From NCBI GenBank assembly GCA_028874365.1, contig JAPPJZ010000044.1, positions 124,850 to 166,824 on the forward strand: a stretch of DNA of 41,975 bases. The letters are read 5' to 3'. Below, one piece after another: positions 1 through 9,221 of this stretch. This DNA is from Chloroflexota bacterium. GTDB taxonomy: Bacteria > Chloroflexota > Dehalococcoidia > Bin125. A model generated the notes under the pieces. The model made no database searches. It was not told the origin of the DNA and saw nothing but the letters and a program-made list of their open reading frames with translations. Position 1 is the stretch's first letter, and each line of letters opens with the position of its first letter. A program made the translations under genes and the position numbers.

Positions 1-235
1 AAACTTTGGCGCCCCCGCCCAGCGGCCCCCCCATTTTTGGGGGGGGGGGGGCGTGTTGGTGTCTTTGTGACTGGGGCCCCCCGGCTATGGGGGGGGCGAC
101 TTCGTTGGGTCGGAACGCGCGGGCTTCCAACGGGCAAAGCCAGCTACAGCACGCGGCAGCGTTCATATGCTGTTCATTGAGGGCAACCTGCCTGCAATCG
201 CCCGCTCATAGGGTGGCTGAGACAGGAGCGGGGCC
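1..235. other. Homopolymer-rich window edge and nirA leader
   Basis: There is no supportable gene here. Bases 39-51 are a run of 13 G, and further C and G runs follow up to about 100, which looks like a contig end or low-quality sequence rather than genomic composition. The last 30 bases are normal and carry AGGAG at 224-228, a good ribosome binding site seven bases ahead of the GTG start at 236. Confidence 0.6.
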
Positions 236-1774
236 GTGGTCGTCAACAAGATCGAAGTGCTCAAGTCGGCCAGGGACGGCCTTGACGTCCTGCCCGACCT
301 GCATCGCTACGCGGCGCTGGAGGCGGCGGGCGAGGATCCGCAGATTCCGGCTGAGGACTTCGAGCGGTTGAAGTGGTACGGCCTCTTCCATCGCAACCGC
401 ACACCCGGCCACTACATGCTGCGCATGCGCATTCCCGGCGGCGTACTCAACGCCGAGCAGATTGCGGCGATCGGCGAGATCTCCAACGCGGTCGGGCGCG
501 GCCAGGCCGACATCACCTCGCGGATGAACATCCAGCTCCGCTGGATCACGATCGCAGACGCGCCCTGGGTGCTGCAGCGGCTGTCGGCGGCCGGACTCAC
601 GACGCAGCAGTCGGGCATGGACAACGTGCGCAACGTGGTCAGTTGTCCGCTGTCCGGTCTGACCGAAGACGAAGTGATCGACACCCGCGTCCTGGCGACC
701 CGGATGCAGCAGGCGATCATTGGCAGCAAGCGCTTCTCGAATCTGCCGCGCAAGTTCAATCTCTCGATTACCGGCTGCCGCGAGGACTGCGGTCACGCCC
801 AGGTTCACGATCTGTCATTCGTTCCGGCGCAGCGGGACGGCGAGATCGGTTTCAACGTGCTGGTCGGCGGCGCGCTGGGCGGGATGACGCCGGAGTACGC
901 GCGGCCGCTGGACGCCTTCGTCGGCGTCGACGACGCGGTCGAGCTGGCGGTCGCCATTCTCGAGGTCTATCGCGACCACGGCCTGAGGGAGAAGCGTAAG
1001 CAGTCGCGTCTCAAATGGCTATTGCGCGAGTGCGGCATGGAGAGGTTCCGCGAAGCTGTCGAGGTGCAACTGGGCCGGTCGCTCGCACCAGCCGGTCAAT
1101 CGCTGACGTCCCGACACGGCGGCGACCACATTGGTGTTACGAATCAGCGAGATCCCGAACGGCGCGCCGTCGGATGCCTGGTGCCCGTCGGCAGAATCAC
1201 AGGCGACGCGCTGATCGAGTTTGGTCGGCTGGCCAGAGAGTACGGGACGGCGGAGCTGCGACTGACGGTCCAGCAGAACATCTTGATTCCCAATGTGCAC
1301 AGCGACCGGATCGACTCACTGTGGCAGGAGCCGCTGCTGCAGACGTATTCGCCCACGCCGTCAGCGTTCCTCCGGGCGATGGTCAGTTGCACCGGCAACG
1401 ACTTCTGTGCGTTCGCGCTAATCGACAGCAAGGGCGAAGCGACGAAGCTGGCGGCAGCGCTGGAGGAACGCTACGAAATCGCGCCCGATGCCGAGCCCGT
1501 TCGCATCCAGATGTCGGCCTGTCCGCACGCCTGCGGGCAGCATCGAGCCGGCGAGATCGGGCTGCTGGGCGGCCGCAAGCGAGTCGACGGCGAGATTATC
1601 GACGTCGCCGATGTCTTCACGGGCGGACGACTGGGCGATGATCCATTGCTGGCGGACGTCACCGCACCGGCGGTACCGACAGTGGATCTGCCTGAAGCGG
1701 TCGCCGAGCAGATTCGCGCCGTACGAGGCCGCGGCGCGTTGATTGACCGACCCGAGTCGGTGCTCGCGGACTGA
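236..1774 (+). CDS. nirA: Ferredoxin-nitrite reductase (siroheme, 4Fe-4S)
   Basis: This enzyme reduces nitrite to ammonium with six electrons from ferredoxin in the cytoplasm, the second step of nitrate assimilation. It has 512 residues, normal for NirA. An N-terminal ferredoxin-like half carries the conserved stretch SGMDNVRNVVSCPLSG (about 126-141). The siroheme/4Fe-4S cysteines are C385 and C391 (in SCTGNDFC) and C429 and C433 (in ACPHACG), the exact spacing of assimilatory nitrite and sulfite reductases. The GTG start is chosen because AGGAG lies seven bases upstream. The nitrate reductase gene follows after 7 bp and a nitrate transporter comes next, which favours nitrite over sulfite as substrate. 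A sulfite reductase is the alternative, less likely from context. Confidence 0.9.
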   Translation: MVVNKIEVLKSARDGLDVLPDLHRYAALEAAGEDPQIPAEDFERLKWYGLFHRNRTPGHYMLRMRIPGGVLNAEQIAAIGEISNAVGRGQADITSRMNIQLRWITIADAPWVLQRLSAAGLTTQQSGMDNVRNVVSCPLSGLTEDEVIDTRVLATRMQQAIIGSKRFSNLPRKFNLSITGCREDCGHAQVHDLSFVPAQRDGEIGFNVLVGGALGGMTPEYARPLDAFVGVDDAVELAVAILEVYRDHGLREKRKQSRLKWLLRECGMERFREAVEVQLGRSLAPAGQSLTSRHGGDHIGVTNQRDPERRAVGCLVPVGRITGDALIEFGRLAREYGTAELRLTVQQNILIPNVHSDRIDSLWQEPLLQTYSPTPSAFLRAMVSCTGNDFCAFALIDSKGEATKLAAALEERYEIAPDAEPVRIQMSACPHACGQHRAGEIGLLGGRKRVDGEIIDVADVFTGGRLGDDPLLADVTAPAVPTVDLPEAVAEQIRAVRGRGALIDRPESVLAD

Positions 1775-1781
1775 GCATCGA

Positions 1782-3932
1782 ATGGCTCGCCCGTCCCTGC
1801 GTCGTCGTGATGGATGGAAGCGCTCCATCTGCTGCTACTGCGGCGTCGGCTGCGGAGTGAAAGTGCAGACGCGCAACGGGGTCGTCTCGGCGGTGCGCGG
1901 CGACGAGGATCACCCGGTCAATCGAGGCAAGCTTTGCGCCAAGGGGGCGCTGCTGCCCGACATCTTTGTCGAGGAAGCCAGGCTGTTGCATCCGCACGTG
2001 CGCGATGTCAACGGGAGCGGCCCACGCCGAACATCGTGGGACGAGGCGATCGAACGAGCCGCCGGTGCGATTCGTCGCGCCGTCGATGAGCACGGCCCGG
2101 ACAGCGTGATGATGTACGGCTCGGGGCAGCTCGTGACCGAGGACTACTACCTGTTCGGCAAGCTGGCCAAGGGCTACATCGGTACCAACAACCAGGACAC
2201 CAACTCGAGGCTCTGCATGGCCTCGGCCGTGACCGCGTACAACATGACGTTCGGAGCCGACGCCCCGCCGGCCGGCTACGCCGACATCGAGCAGGCGAAC
2301 ACGTTCCTGGTCGTCGGCGCCAACATGGAGGCCTGCCACCCGATCCTGTTCGAGCGGATTAAGGCGAGGAAACGCGCGGCAAAGGACCGCGTCAAGGTGA
2401 TCGTGGTCGACCCAAGGGCGACCAGAACGACGGAGATTGCGGACATCCATCTCGCGCTGAGACCCGGCGCCGATGTCGCGCTTCTGCAATCACTCTTGTT
2501 CGAAGTCCGGCTCAGCGGTGGTCTCGACAAGGAATTTCTGCAGAATCACACCACAGGCTGGGATCAGGTCGCGGACTCGCTCGACGGCTGGTCGGCGGAG
2601 CGGGCGGTCGAGGTCACGGGACTGGATGCCGTCGACATCCTCGAAGCGGCGCGGATCATCGCACACAACGGACCGATGCTGACCTTGTGGACGATGGGCG
2701 CGAATCAGTCGACCTCGGGCGTCGACAAGAACCTCGCCCTGATCAATCTCTCGCTGGCAACCGGGAACATCGGCAAGCCGGGCGCCGGGCCGATGTCTCT
2801 CACAGGTCAACCCAACGCAATGGGCGGACGCGAGCAGGGCGGACTGGCGACGACATTGCCGGGACACCGGCTGGTCAACAACCCGGAACACCGCGCTGAG
2901 GTCGAGCAGGCCTGGGGGATTCCGCCGGGAGCCATTTCCGACCGACCGGGCGTTACGGCGATTGAGATGGTCGAGCGGTTGGAGCGTGGCGAGGTCAAGG
3001 TGGTCTGGGTCGCGGCGACCAATCCGGTCGCCTCGTTGCCGAACAGCGACCGCGTCCGCGCCGCCTTCGAGCGGGCCGAGACCGTGATCGTCCAGGACGC
3101 GTATCACCCGACGGAGACGACGCAGGTCGCCGATGTCCTGTTGCCGGCTGCGCAGTGGTCGGAGCGCGCCGGCACGATGACCAACTCGGAACGTCGGATC
3201 TGCCTGCTCGAACAGGTGTCGCGTCCGCCCGGCGAGGCGCTGCCGGACTGGCAGATCATCTGTCGCATCGCGGCGGCGCTGGGCTACGGCGACGCCTTCC
3301 AGTACGACGGCCTGGAAGAGATCTTCTACGAGTACCGGGAACTGTCTCGCGGTCGCGACATGGATATCACCGGCATTTCCTACCCGTTGTTGGCCCAGCA
3401 CCGCGCCGGAATCCAGTGGCCCTACCCGTCGACCGCCCGATCTGGTCCGCCAGAGGATGGCCGCCGTCTGTTCGAGGATGGCCGGTTTCAAACGGCAGAC
3501 GGACGCGCGCGAATGCACGTTCCGCAATCGACGCTGCCGGCAGAGTCGATCGATGACGACTATCCGTATGCACTGATCACCGGGCGGGTCAAGGACCAGT
3601 GGCACACAATGACTCGCACCGGCCGCTCGGCCAAGCTGATCAAATCGGAACGCCAGCCGTTCCTCGAGCTCAATCCTTCGGACGCGGTCGGCCTCGGCAT
3701 CCGCGACCGTGATCGGGTCCGCGTCAGCTCGCGCCGAGGTGCGTTCGAGGTGACTGCGCGCGTCAGCAACGGGATCCGGCCCGGATCCGTCTTCGCCCCA
3801 TTCCACTGGGGATCGCTATGGGCGGACAGCGGATCGTCCAACGCCTCGGCCAGCGAAGCGGTGGATCCCCGCTCGAAGCAGCCCGAATTGAAGTTCGCCG
3901 CGGTCCGGATCGAACCGGTCGCCGCAGACTGA
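1782..3932 (+). CDS. narB: Assimilatory nitrate reductase, catalytic subunit
   Basis: This molybdopterin (bis-MGD) enzyme reduces nitrate to nitrite in the cytoplasm, probably with ferredoxin as donor. From the ATG at 1782 it has 716 residues, close to cyanobacterial-type NarB. The N-terminal 4Fe-4S site has C17, C20, C24 and C52 in the pattern C-x2-C-x3-C-x27-C. The molybdenum ligand is C145 in TNSRLCMASAV, the NarB/NasA signature. The C-terminus has the molydopterin-binding domain with FHWG and AVDPRSKQPELK. There is no C-terminal [2Fe-2S] or FAD domain, so electrons must come from outside. An in-frame TTG at 1743 would overlap nirA by 32 bp; the ATG 7 bp after the nirA stop is preferred. 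Formate dehydrogenase is a paralogue, but the neighbours rule for nitrate. Confidence 0.9.
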   Translation: MARPSLRRRDGWKRSICCYCGVGCGVKVQTRNGVVSAVRGDEDHPVNRGKLCAKGALLPDIFVEEARLLHPHVRDVNGSGPRRTSWDEAIERAAGAIRRAVDEHGPDSVMMYGSGQLVTEDYYLFGKLAKGYIGTNNQDTNSRLCMASAVTAYNMTFGADAPPAGYADIEQANTFLVVGANMEACHPILFERIKARKRAAKDRVKVIVVDPRATRTTEIADIHLALRPGADVALLQSLLFEVRLSGGLDKEFLQNHTTGWDQVADSLDGWSAERAVEVTGLDAVDILEAARIIAHNGPMLTLWTMGANQSTSGVDKNLALINLSLATGNIGKPGAGPMSLTGQPNAMGGREQGGLATTLPGHRLVNNPEHRAEVEQAWGIPPGAISDRPGVTAIEMVERLERGEVKVVWVAATNPVASLPNSDRVRAAFERAETVIVQDAYHPTETTQVADVLLPAAQWSERAGTMTNSERRICLLEQVSRPPGEALPDWQIICRIAAALGYGDAFQYDGLEEIFYEYRELSRGRDMDITGISYPLLAQHRAGIQWPYPSTARSGPPEDGRRLFEDGRFQTADGRARMHVPQSTLPAESIDDDYPYALITGRVKDQWHTMTRTGRSAKLIKSERQPFLELNPSDAVGLGIRDRDRVRVSSRRGAFEVTARVSNGIRPGSVFAPFHWGSLWADSGSSNASASEAVDPRSKQPELKFAAVRIEPVAAD

Positions 3933-4084
3933 GCCAGTTCGACCTTTCCTCCCGTCGCGCAGTTGACACGACACCCAACGGCAATGTCCGTGTCATTCAG
4001 ACGAAACATGGCGCAATCAGCGCGTAACTGCGTCTCCGTAGCGTCGGCGTCGTTGGACCGGACTATCGGTGACCGAGGTGCAAA

Positions 4085-5431
4085 TTGAACACAAGCGAGC
4101 TGAGCGGCAAAGCCACTTCGATCAAGTTGAAGAGCTTTGCCGCCCCGCACATGCGGACCTTTCACCTCACCTGGCTGGCCTTCTTCCTCTGCTTCTTCGG
4201 CTGGTTCGGGATTGCGCCCTTGCTCGGCGAGGTGCGGGAGGACCTCAACCTCACCCATTCCCAGGTCTTCACCTCGCTGATCGCCTCGGTCTTCATCACT
4301 GTCTTCGCCCGCGTGGCTGTCGGCTGGATATTGGACCGCGTCGGACCGCGGCGCACGTACACGGGACTGCTGATTCTCGGCTCGATCCCGGTGATGTTGA
4401 TCGGGCTCGCGCAGAACTTCGAAACGTTCGTGATCTTCCGTCTGCTGATTGGCGTGATCGGCGCGTCGTTCGTGATTACGCAGTACCACACGTCCGTGAT
4501 GTTTGCGCCCAACGTGGTCGGCACTGCCAACGCGACAACGGCGGGCTGGGGGAACCTTGGCGGTGGCGTGACTCAGCTCGTCATGCCGCTGGTGATGACC
4601 GGTGTACTCTTCTTCGCCGCCAACGAGGCCGCCGGCTGGCGGATCGCCATGGTCATTCCCGGCGTCGCGCTACTGCTGATGGGTCTCGTCTACTACCGCT
4701 TCACTCAGGACGCCCCAGAGGGCGACTTCAAAGACCTGCGTGCTCAAGCCAAGGTGACCGCACAGAACCAGCCGGGCGCGTTCGCCAAGGCATCGCGTGA
4801 CCCACGCGTCTGGATGCTGTTCGTGATTTACGGCGCCTGCTTCGGGATTGAACTCACGATCAACGGCATGGCTTCGCTCTACTTCCAGGATCGCTTTGGG
4901 CTCGACATTGTGCTCGCAGGCGTGATCGCCTCGCTGTTTGGTCTGATGAACATCTTCGCCCGCACGACGGGCGGTATGTTCTCCGACAGGTTCGGCATCA
5001 AGATGGGACTGCGCGGCCGGACGTTGTTCATGTCCGGCGTGCTGCTGCTTGAAGGACTCGCTCTGGTCGCCTTCTCGCGCATGGAGGTGTTGATCCTGGC
5101 GATCCCGATGCTGATCGTGTTCAGCATCTTCGTGCAGATGTCCGAGGGCGCCACGTTCGGCGTGGTCCCCTTCGTCAACAAGAAGGCGCTGGGCGCCGTG
5201 GCCGGGATCGTCGGGGCGGGCGGCAACGCGGGTGCGGTCGCGGCGGGATTCCTGCTCCGGGCCGAGGGAGTCGCGATGCAAGACGCATTGCTCTACTTCG
5301 GCATCATCGTGATTGCAATCGCGCCGCTCGCCTTCTTCGTCCGCTTCCCCAAGCGAGTCGAAGCAATCGAGCGCCGGCGCATGCGAGAGGCTCTCGAGAG
5401 CGAGGGTCGGCCGGCCGTGGTTCTCGACTAG
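4085..5431 (+). CDS. Nitrate/nitrite MFS transporter (NarK/NrtP family)
   Basis: This is a 12-helix major facilitator protein of 448 residues in the inner membrane that brings nitrate (or nitrite) in for the two reductases just upstream. Both nitrate-signature motifs of the family are present: GWGNLGGG at about 154-161 and GAGGNAGAV at about 376-384. The TTG at 4085 is chosen as start because GAGGTG sits about five bases upstream and because the family carries a short cytoplasmic leader before the MRTFHLTW stretch that begins helix 1. The first ATG, at 4151, would remove that leader. The gene follows narB after 152 bp without an obvious terminator, so it may be co-transcribed. It ends 12 bp from a convergent dehydrogenase gene. 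Confidence 0.87.
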   Translation: MNTSELSGKATSIKLKSFAAPHMRTFHLTWLAFFLCFFGWFGIAPLLGEVREDLNLTHSQVFTSLIASVFITVFARVAVGWILDRVGPRRTYTGLLILGSIPVMLIGLAQNFETFVIFRLLIGVIGASFVITQYHTSVMFAPNVVGTANATTAGWGNLGGGVTQLVMPLVMTGVLFFAANEAAGWRIAMVIPGVALLLMGLVYYRFTQDAPEGDFKDLRAQAKVTAQNQPGAFAKASRDPRVWMLFVIYGACFGIELTINGMASLYFQDRFGLDIVLAGVIASLFGLMNIFARTTGGMFSDRFGIKMGLRGRTLFMSGVLLLEGLALVAFSRMEVLILAIPMLIVFSIFVQMSEGATFGVVPFVNKKALGAVAGIVGAGGNAGAVAAGFLLRAEGVAMQDALLYFGIIVIAIAPLAFFVRFPKRVEAIERRRMREALESEGRPAVVLD

Positions 5432-5443
5432 AAGCGGAGCCTG

Positions 5444-6529
5444 CTACAGCGCTTCGACGATCGCCGCTCCCAGGTCGGCGGTCGATGCGCTGCCTCCAAT
5501 ATCCGGCGTCCGCGGAGCGCCGCTGCCGGGATCGAGCACCGTCTCGATTGCGCCAAGGATCGCGTCATGCGCACGCCGATGACCGAGGAAGTCGAGCATC
5601 ATTGCGCCGCACCAGATCTGACCGATCGGATTCGCAATTCCCTGTCCAGCGATGTCCGGCGCTGAGCCGTGCACCGGCTCGAATAGCGACGGGAAGACGC
5701 CGTCAGGATTGAGGTTGGCGCTCGGCGCGATGCCGATCGTTCCGGTGCAGGCCGGCCCGAGATCGCTAAGGATGTCCCCGAACAGGTTGCTGGCGACCAC
5801 AACATCGAAGAAGTCGGGCCGCTGCACGAAGTGCGCCGTGAGGATGTCGATGTGGAACTTGTCGACCTCGACCTCGGGATAGCTCGCCGACATCGCCTCG
5901 ACGCGCTCGTCCCAGAACGGCATCGTGATCGCGATGCCATTTGATTTCGTCGCGCTCGTCAGGTGCCGCTTCGGTCGTGATTGCGCCAGATCGAAGGCGT
6001 ACTTGAGCACGCGATCGACGCCGACGCGCGTCATCACCGTCTCCTGCATCACCATCTCGCGTTCGGTGCCGGAGAAGATCCGGCCGCCGATGCTGGAGTA
6101 CTCGCCCTCCGTGTTCTCGCGCACGATGTACATATCGATCTCGCCGGGCTCGCGCGGACTGCCGTCGCGTCTCACCACCGGCGCCACGATGCCCGGCATC
6201 AACCGCGCCGGTCGCAGGTTGATGTACTGGTCGAACTCCCGCCGGAACTGCAGCAACGAGCCCCAGAGCGAGATGTGGTCGGGAATCTTCTCAGGCCAGC
6301 CGACCGCGCCGAAGAACAGGGCGTCGTGTCCGCCGATCTGGTCTTTCCAGTCGTCGGGAAGCATCTGACCGCGCCGCTCGTAGAAGTCCCAGGAGGCGAA
6401 GTCGAAGTAACTGAACTCCAGATCAATCTCGAACTTCGTCGCAGCCTCTTCGAGCACGCGAATGCCCTCGGGCACGACTTCCTGGCCGATCCCGTCGCCG
6501 GGAATGACGGCGATCCGCTTGGCGCTCAT
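5444..6529 (-). CDS. Tartrate/D-malate dehydrogenase family protein
   Basis: This is a member of the isocitrate/isopropylmalate dehydrogenase family, TtuC/DmlA branch, which oxidises D-malate, tartrate or a related 2-hydroxyacid with NAD+ and a divalent metal, often with decarboxylation. It has 361 residues, a full-length family member. Visible signatures are the N-terminal IPGDGIG, SLWGSLLQFRREFDQYINLRP (the TtuC-type substrate-loop region), the ENTEGEYSSIGG segment, and the metal/NAD region NLFGDILSDLGP followed by EPVHGSAPDIAG. The start at 6529 is the first ATG, 86 bp from a divergent hydrolase gene, so both promoters probably lie in that gap. Exact substrate cannot be read from sequence; 3-isopropylmalate dehydrogenase is less likely because of the TtuC-like loop and lack of leu neighbours. 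Confidence 0.82.
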   Translation of the reverse strand: MSAKRIAVIPGDGIGQEVVPEGIRVLEEAATKFEIDLEFSYFDFASWDFYERRGQMLPDDWKDQIGGHDALFFGAVGWPEKIPDHISLWGSLLQFRREFDQYINLRPARLMPGIVAPVVRRDGSPREPGEIDMYIVRENTEGEYSSIGGRIFSGTEREMVMQETVMTRVGVDRVLKYAFDLAQSRPKRHLTSATKSNGIAITMPFWDERVEAMSASYPEVEVDKFHIDILTAHFVQRPDFFDVVVASNLFGDILSDLGPACTGTIGIAPSANLNPDGVFPSLFEPVHGSAPDIAGQGIANPIGQIWCGAMMLDFLGHRRAHDAILGAIETVLDPGSGAPRTPDIGGSASTADLGAAIVEAL

Positions 6530-6615
6530 CGTGGTCGGTCCTTTACTCGAAGTGGCGGCATCTTCAGCAAGCTACATTGCCCGCTAGGTTCGATATGGCG
6601 GGAAGGAACGACGGC

Positions 6616-7305
6616 ATGGCGACATTCGTACTGATTCACGGCGCGTACCAGGGTGGTTGGATCTGGTCGCCTGTGGCAGGTCGGCTGCGCGACGCCGGGC
6701 ACCGCGTCTACGCGCCGTCGCTCGACGGTTGCGCAGAGCGTTCGTCGCAAGTGCGTCCCGGCATCACGACGGAAACGCAGGCCGACGAGATCGCCGAGTT
6801 GATGCGCTACGAGGACCTTAGCGATGTCGTGCTGGTCGGCACCTCGTCGGGCGGGATGGTGCTGTGCCGGGTCGCCGAGATCGCCAGTGAGCGGGTCCAG
6901 CGCATCGTCTTCGCCGACGCACTCGCGCTGTACGACGGAGAAACGATCCGCGACATCGTCTCCGGCGCTGGCGTCGACCCTGACGCCGTCTCGACCGGCC
7001 CCGCGCCCGGGTCGATGCTCGAATCGCTGAGTGCGAGCATGGATGCCGAGATAGCTCGATGGGGTGCTGATCGGTTCGGACCGCACCCGGCCGCCGCGTT
7101 CAACCGGCCGGTCGAACTCGATTCGTTCTGGGATCAGACCTGGGATGCCTGTGTGATCTGGTGTCGTCAGGCGCCGAATCCGGGCGAGGCGCACCAACGC
7201 CGCTGCGCCGAGCATCTGAACGCGCGCTGGCACGAGCTCGACACCGGCCACTACCCAATGCTCAGCACGCCCGACGAACTCACCGGACTCATCCTCGAGG
7301 GATAG
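6616..7305 (+). CDS. Alpha/beta hydrolase (esterase-like)
   Basis: This is a small soluble alpha/beta hydrolase of 229 residues. The N-terminal strand and oxyanion segment VLIHGAYQGGWIW, the nucleophile elbow GTSSG with S77, and a late H212 in DTGHYPM give a recognisable Ser-His pair; the acid residue is not certain. The layout resembles the plant methylesterase/EstC group that opens with VLVHGA-x-GGW-x-W, so an ester substrate is plausible but unproven. The ATG at 6616 is chosen because GGAAGGA lies eight bases upstream; an ATG at 6595 and a TTG at 6577 are weaker. It is divergent from the TtuC/DmlA gene, and an SDR gene follows 46 bp downstream on the same strand. Confidence 0.75.
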   Translation: MATFVLIHGAYQGGWIWSPVAGRLRDAGHRVYAPSLDGCAERSSQVRPGITTETQADEIAELMRYEDLSDVVLVGTSSGGMVLCRVAEIASERVQRIVFADALALYDGETIRDIVSGAGVDPDAVSTGPAPGSMLESLSASMDAEIARWGADRFGPHPAAAFNRPVELDSFWDQTWDACVIWCRQAPNPGEAHQRRCAEHLNARWHELDTGHYPMLSTPDELTGLILEG

Positions 7306-7351
7306 CGTCGAGTCCAGCCCTGCGGATACGGGCATGACGGAGGTGACCAGG

Positions 7352-8137
7352 ATGTCCGACAACTCATTCGCACGATTTCGAGGCAAGGTGGCACTAATCA
7401 GCGGGGCAGGCAACGGGATTTGCCGGGCCAGCGCGGAGATCATCGCTGCTGAGGGCGGGACGATCGCTGCCGTCGACAACAATCGGAAGGTGCTCGACGA
7501 CGCGATGCACGGGTTCGCTGCGGCCGGTGGCGGCGAGCACCAGGCCTATCACGCCAATGCGCTCGCGCAGGAGGATGTTGAAGACGTCGTCGCCGACGTC
7601 GTGGACCGCTACGGTCGGATCGACATTCTGATCAACGGCGTCGGCGGCTCGACGATCATCGACGATGCAGGCGCAACCGTTGATGAGTTGACGATGGAGG
7701 AGTGGCAAAAGCTGCTCGACTTCAACCTCAGCGGCACCTTCCTGTTCTGCCACGCGGTTGTTCCACACATGATCCGCCAGGGCGGCGGCAAGATCGTCAA
7801 CTTCGCCTCGATCGCTGGGCGGGGCAGGAGCGCGACTAGTTCGACCGCCTACTCGGCAGCCAAGGGCGGAATCATCGCCTTCACGACCAAGCTCGCGCTG
7901 GAGGTCGGACCCGCGGGAATCAATGTCAACGCGATTGCGCCCTCAGCCACCCTGACCGAGCGCATTCGCACACACTGGGAACACCGCCCGCCCGAGCTCC
8001 AGGAGCAGGTAATCGCCGCGACCCCGCTGCGGCGGATCGCCGAGCCGATCGATCAGGCCAACGTCGTCTGCTTCCTCGCGTCCTCGCACGCCGACTTCGT
8101 CACCGGCGTGACGATAGACGTGACTGGCGGCACCTAG
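7352..8137 (+). CDS. SDR-family oxidoreductase
   Basis: This is a classical short-chain dehydrogenase/reductase of 261 residues that acts on an unknown alcohol or ketone with NAD(P)H. It has a Rossmann start SGAGNG-I-C (about 17-24), NGVGG after strand 4 (about 94-98), catalytic S152, Y166 and K170 in YSAAKGG, and a C-terminal VTGVTIDVTGGT. The third Gly of the usual G-x3-G-x-G loop is Cys24, which is uncommon. The ATG at 7352 has GGAGGTGA at 7339-7346 and is preferred to the upstream ATG at 7334, which overlaps that ribosome binding site. The stop overlaps the convergent flavin-oxidoreductase stop by four bases. Confidence 0.82.
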   Translation: MSDNSFARFRGKVALISGAGNGICRASAEIIAAEGGTIAAVDNNRKVLDDAMHGFAAAGGGEHQAYHANALAQEDVEDVVADVVDRYGRIDILINGVGGSTIIDDAGATVDELTMEEWQKLLDFNLSGTFLFCHAVVPHMIRQGGGKIVNFASIAGRGRSATSSTAYSAAKGGIIAFTTKLALEVGPAGINVNAIAPSATLTERIRTHWEHRPPELQEQVIAATPLRRIAEPIDQANVVCFLASSHADFVTGVTIDVTGGT

Positions 8138-9171
8138 AACTTGCCCGACTTCATCACGGGCAAGACCTCATCGGCGAACAGCTCCATCGAACTCCGCACC
8201 TGTTGCTGAGACAGGTTGCCGAACCAGAAGTTGGCGTTGAAGTGATCGGTGCCCATGACTTCGCGGAGTTGCTTGATCTTGGCGATGCAGGTGTCAGGCG
8301 TGCCCATCACGAAGTAGCGGTCGAGCAAAGAGTCGGCGCTTGGCTCCGTTTCCATCGGGATGGCGACAGCGCGGCCGTGCTCGACGCGTGCGAGGCCCTG
8401 GCGCAGGCTCAGCGTCACTCGCATGTTCCAGCGGGCCTGCTCGACGATGTCCGGCAGCTCGGATTCGTCGTGTGTGACGTAGACGGGGCGCTGGGTGCTC
8501 ACCCGGACTGCTTTGCGCTTTTCGGGATCGGTGATTGCGCGCTCGAACGTCTCGCGGAACTCGGCCAATCGCTCGATCGGTATGCCAAACCCGCCGGAGA
8601 CGAGATTGAAGCCGCGTTCGCCAATCGCCGCAATCGACTCGTGGCTCTGTCCGACCACCCAGAAGGGCGGATGCGGCCGCTGAATCGGCATCGGGAAGAT
8701 GCTGGTCTCGTCGAAGCAGTAGTACTTGCCTTCGTGTGAGAACGGCTTGCCGGCGAACGCCTTAAGTAGGATGTCGACCGATTCGTCGAAGCGCTCGCGG
8801 CTCTCATCGAGCGTGTGCCCGAGCCGGTCGAACTCATAGCGCTGGTAGCCGCGTCCTAGGCCGACATCGAGTCGTCCACCGCTGAGCACGTCTGCGGTGG
8901 CGATCTCCTCGGCCACGACCAGCGGGTGATGCAGCGGCAGCACGACGACGGCGGAGCCGACGCGGATCTGTTCCGTGTGGGCGGCCAGATGCTGCGCAAA
9001 CATCAGCGGACGCGACAGGTAGCCGTAAGTCGAGAAGTGATGCTCGGCGCACCAGATGCTGTCGAAGCCCAATCGATCGGCGGTTTGGGCCATCTCAGTC
9101 GCGCGGTCAAAGACCTCGACGTGGTCTTGAGCTCCCGGTGACTGGAGCAGCAGGAACGTTCCGCAATCCAT
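8134..9171 (-). CDS. LLM-class flavin-dependent oxidoreductase
   Basis: This is a bacterial-luciferase-like monooxygenase of about 345 residues that uses reduced flavin (FMN or F420) to oxidise an organic substrate. The fold is shown by GFDSIWCAEHHF near the N-terminus, the RVGSAVVVLPLHHPLVVAEEIA strand-helix unit, then LSGGRLDVGLGRGY, and PPFWVVGQS before the insertion region. These are the standard landmarks of the family. The ATG at 9171 is used; an in-frame GTG at 9180 is equally possible and neither has a clear ribosome binding site. Substrate and flavin type cannot be read here. Neighbouring hydrolases and an SDR suggest breakdown of some organic compound, which is inference only. Confidence 0.85.
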   Translation of the reverse strand: MDCGTFLLLQSPGAQDHVEVFDRATEMAQTADRLGFDSIWCAEHHFSTYGYLSRPLMFAQHLAAHTEQIRVGSAVVVLPLHHPLVVAEEIATADVLSGGRLDVGLGRGYQRYEFDRLGHTLDESRERFDESVDILLKAFAGKPFSHEGKYYCFDETSIFPMPIQRPHPPFWVVGQSHESIAAIGERGFNLVSGGFGIPIERLAEFRETFERAITDPEKRKAVRVSTQRPVYVTHDESELPDIVEQARWNMRVTLSLRQGLARVEHGRAVAIPMETEPSADSLLDRYFVMGTPDTCIAKIKQLREVMGTDHFNANFWFGNLSQQQVRSSMELFADEVLPVMKSGKF

Positions 9172-9221
9172 GGGCCGCACTTTCGTTGCAGATTCGCGGT
9201 CGGACGCTCTGGCAATCGAGC

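Noticed and set aside
2490-3806. 438-codon minus-strand open frame
   Set aside because: Antisense shadow of the nitrate reductase gene; no recognisable motif.
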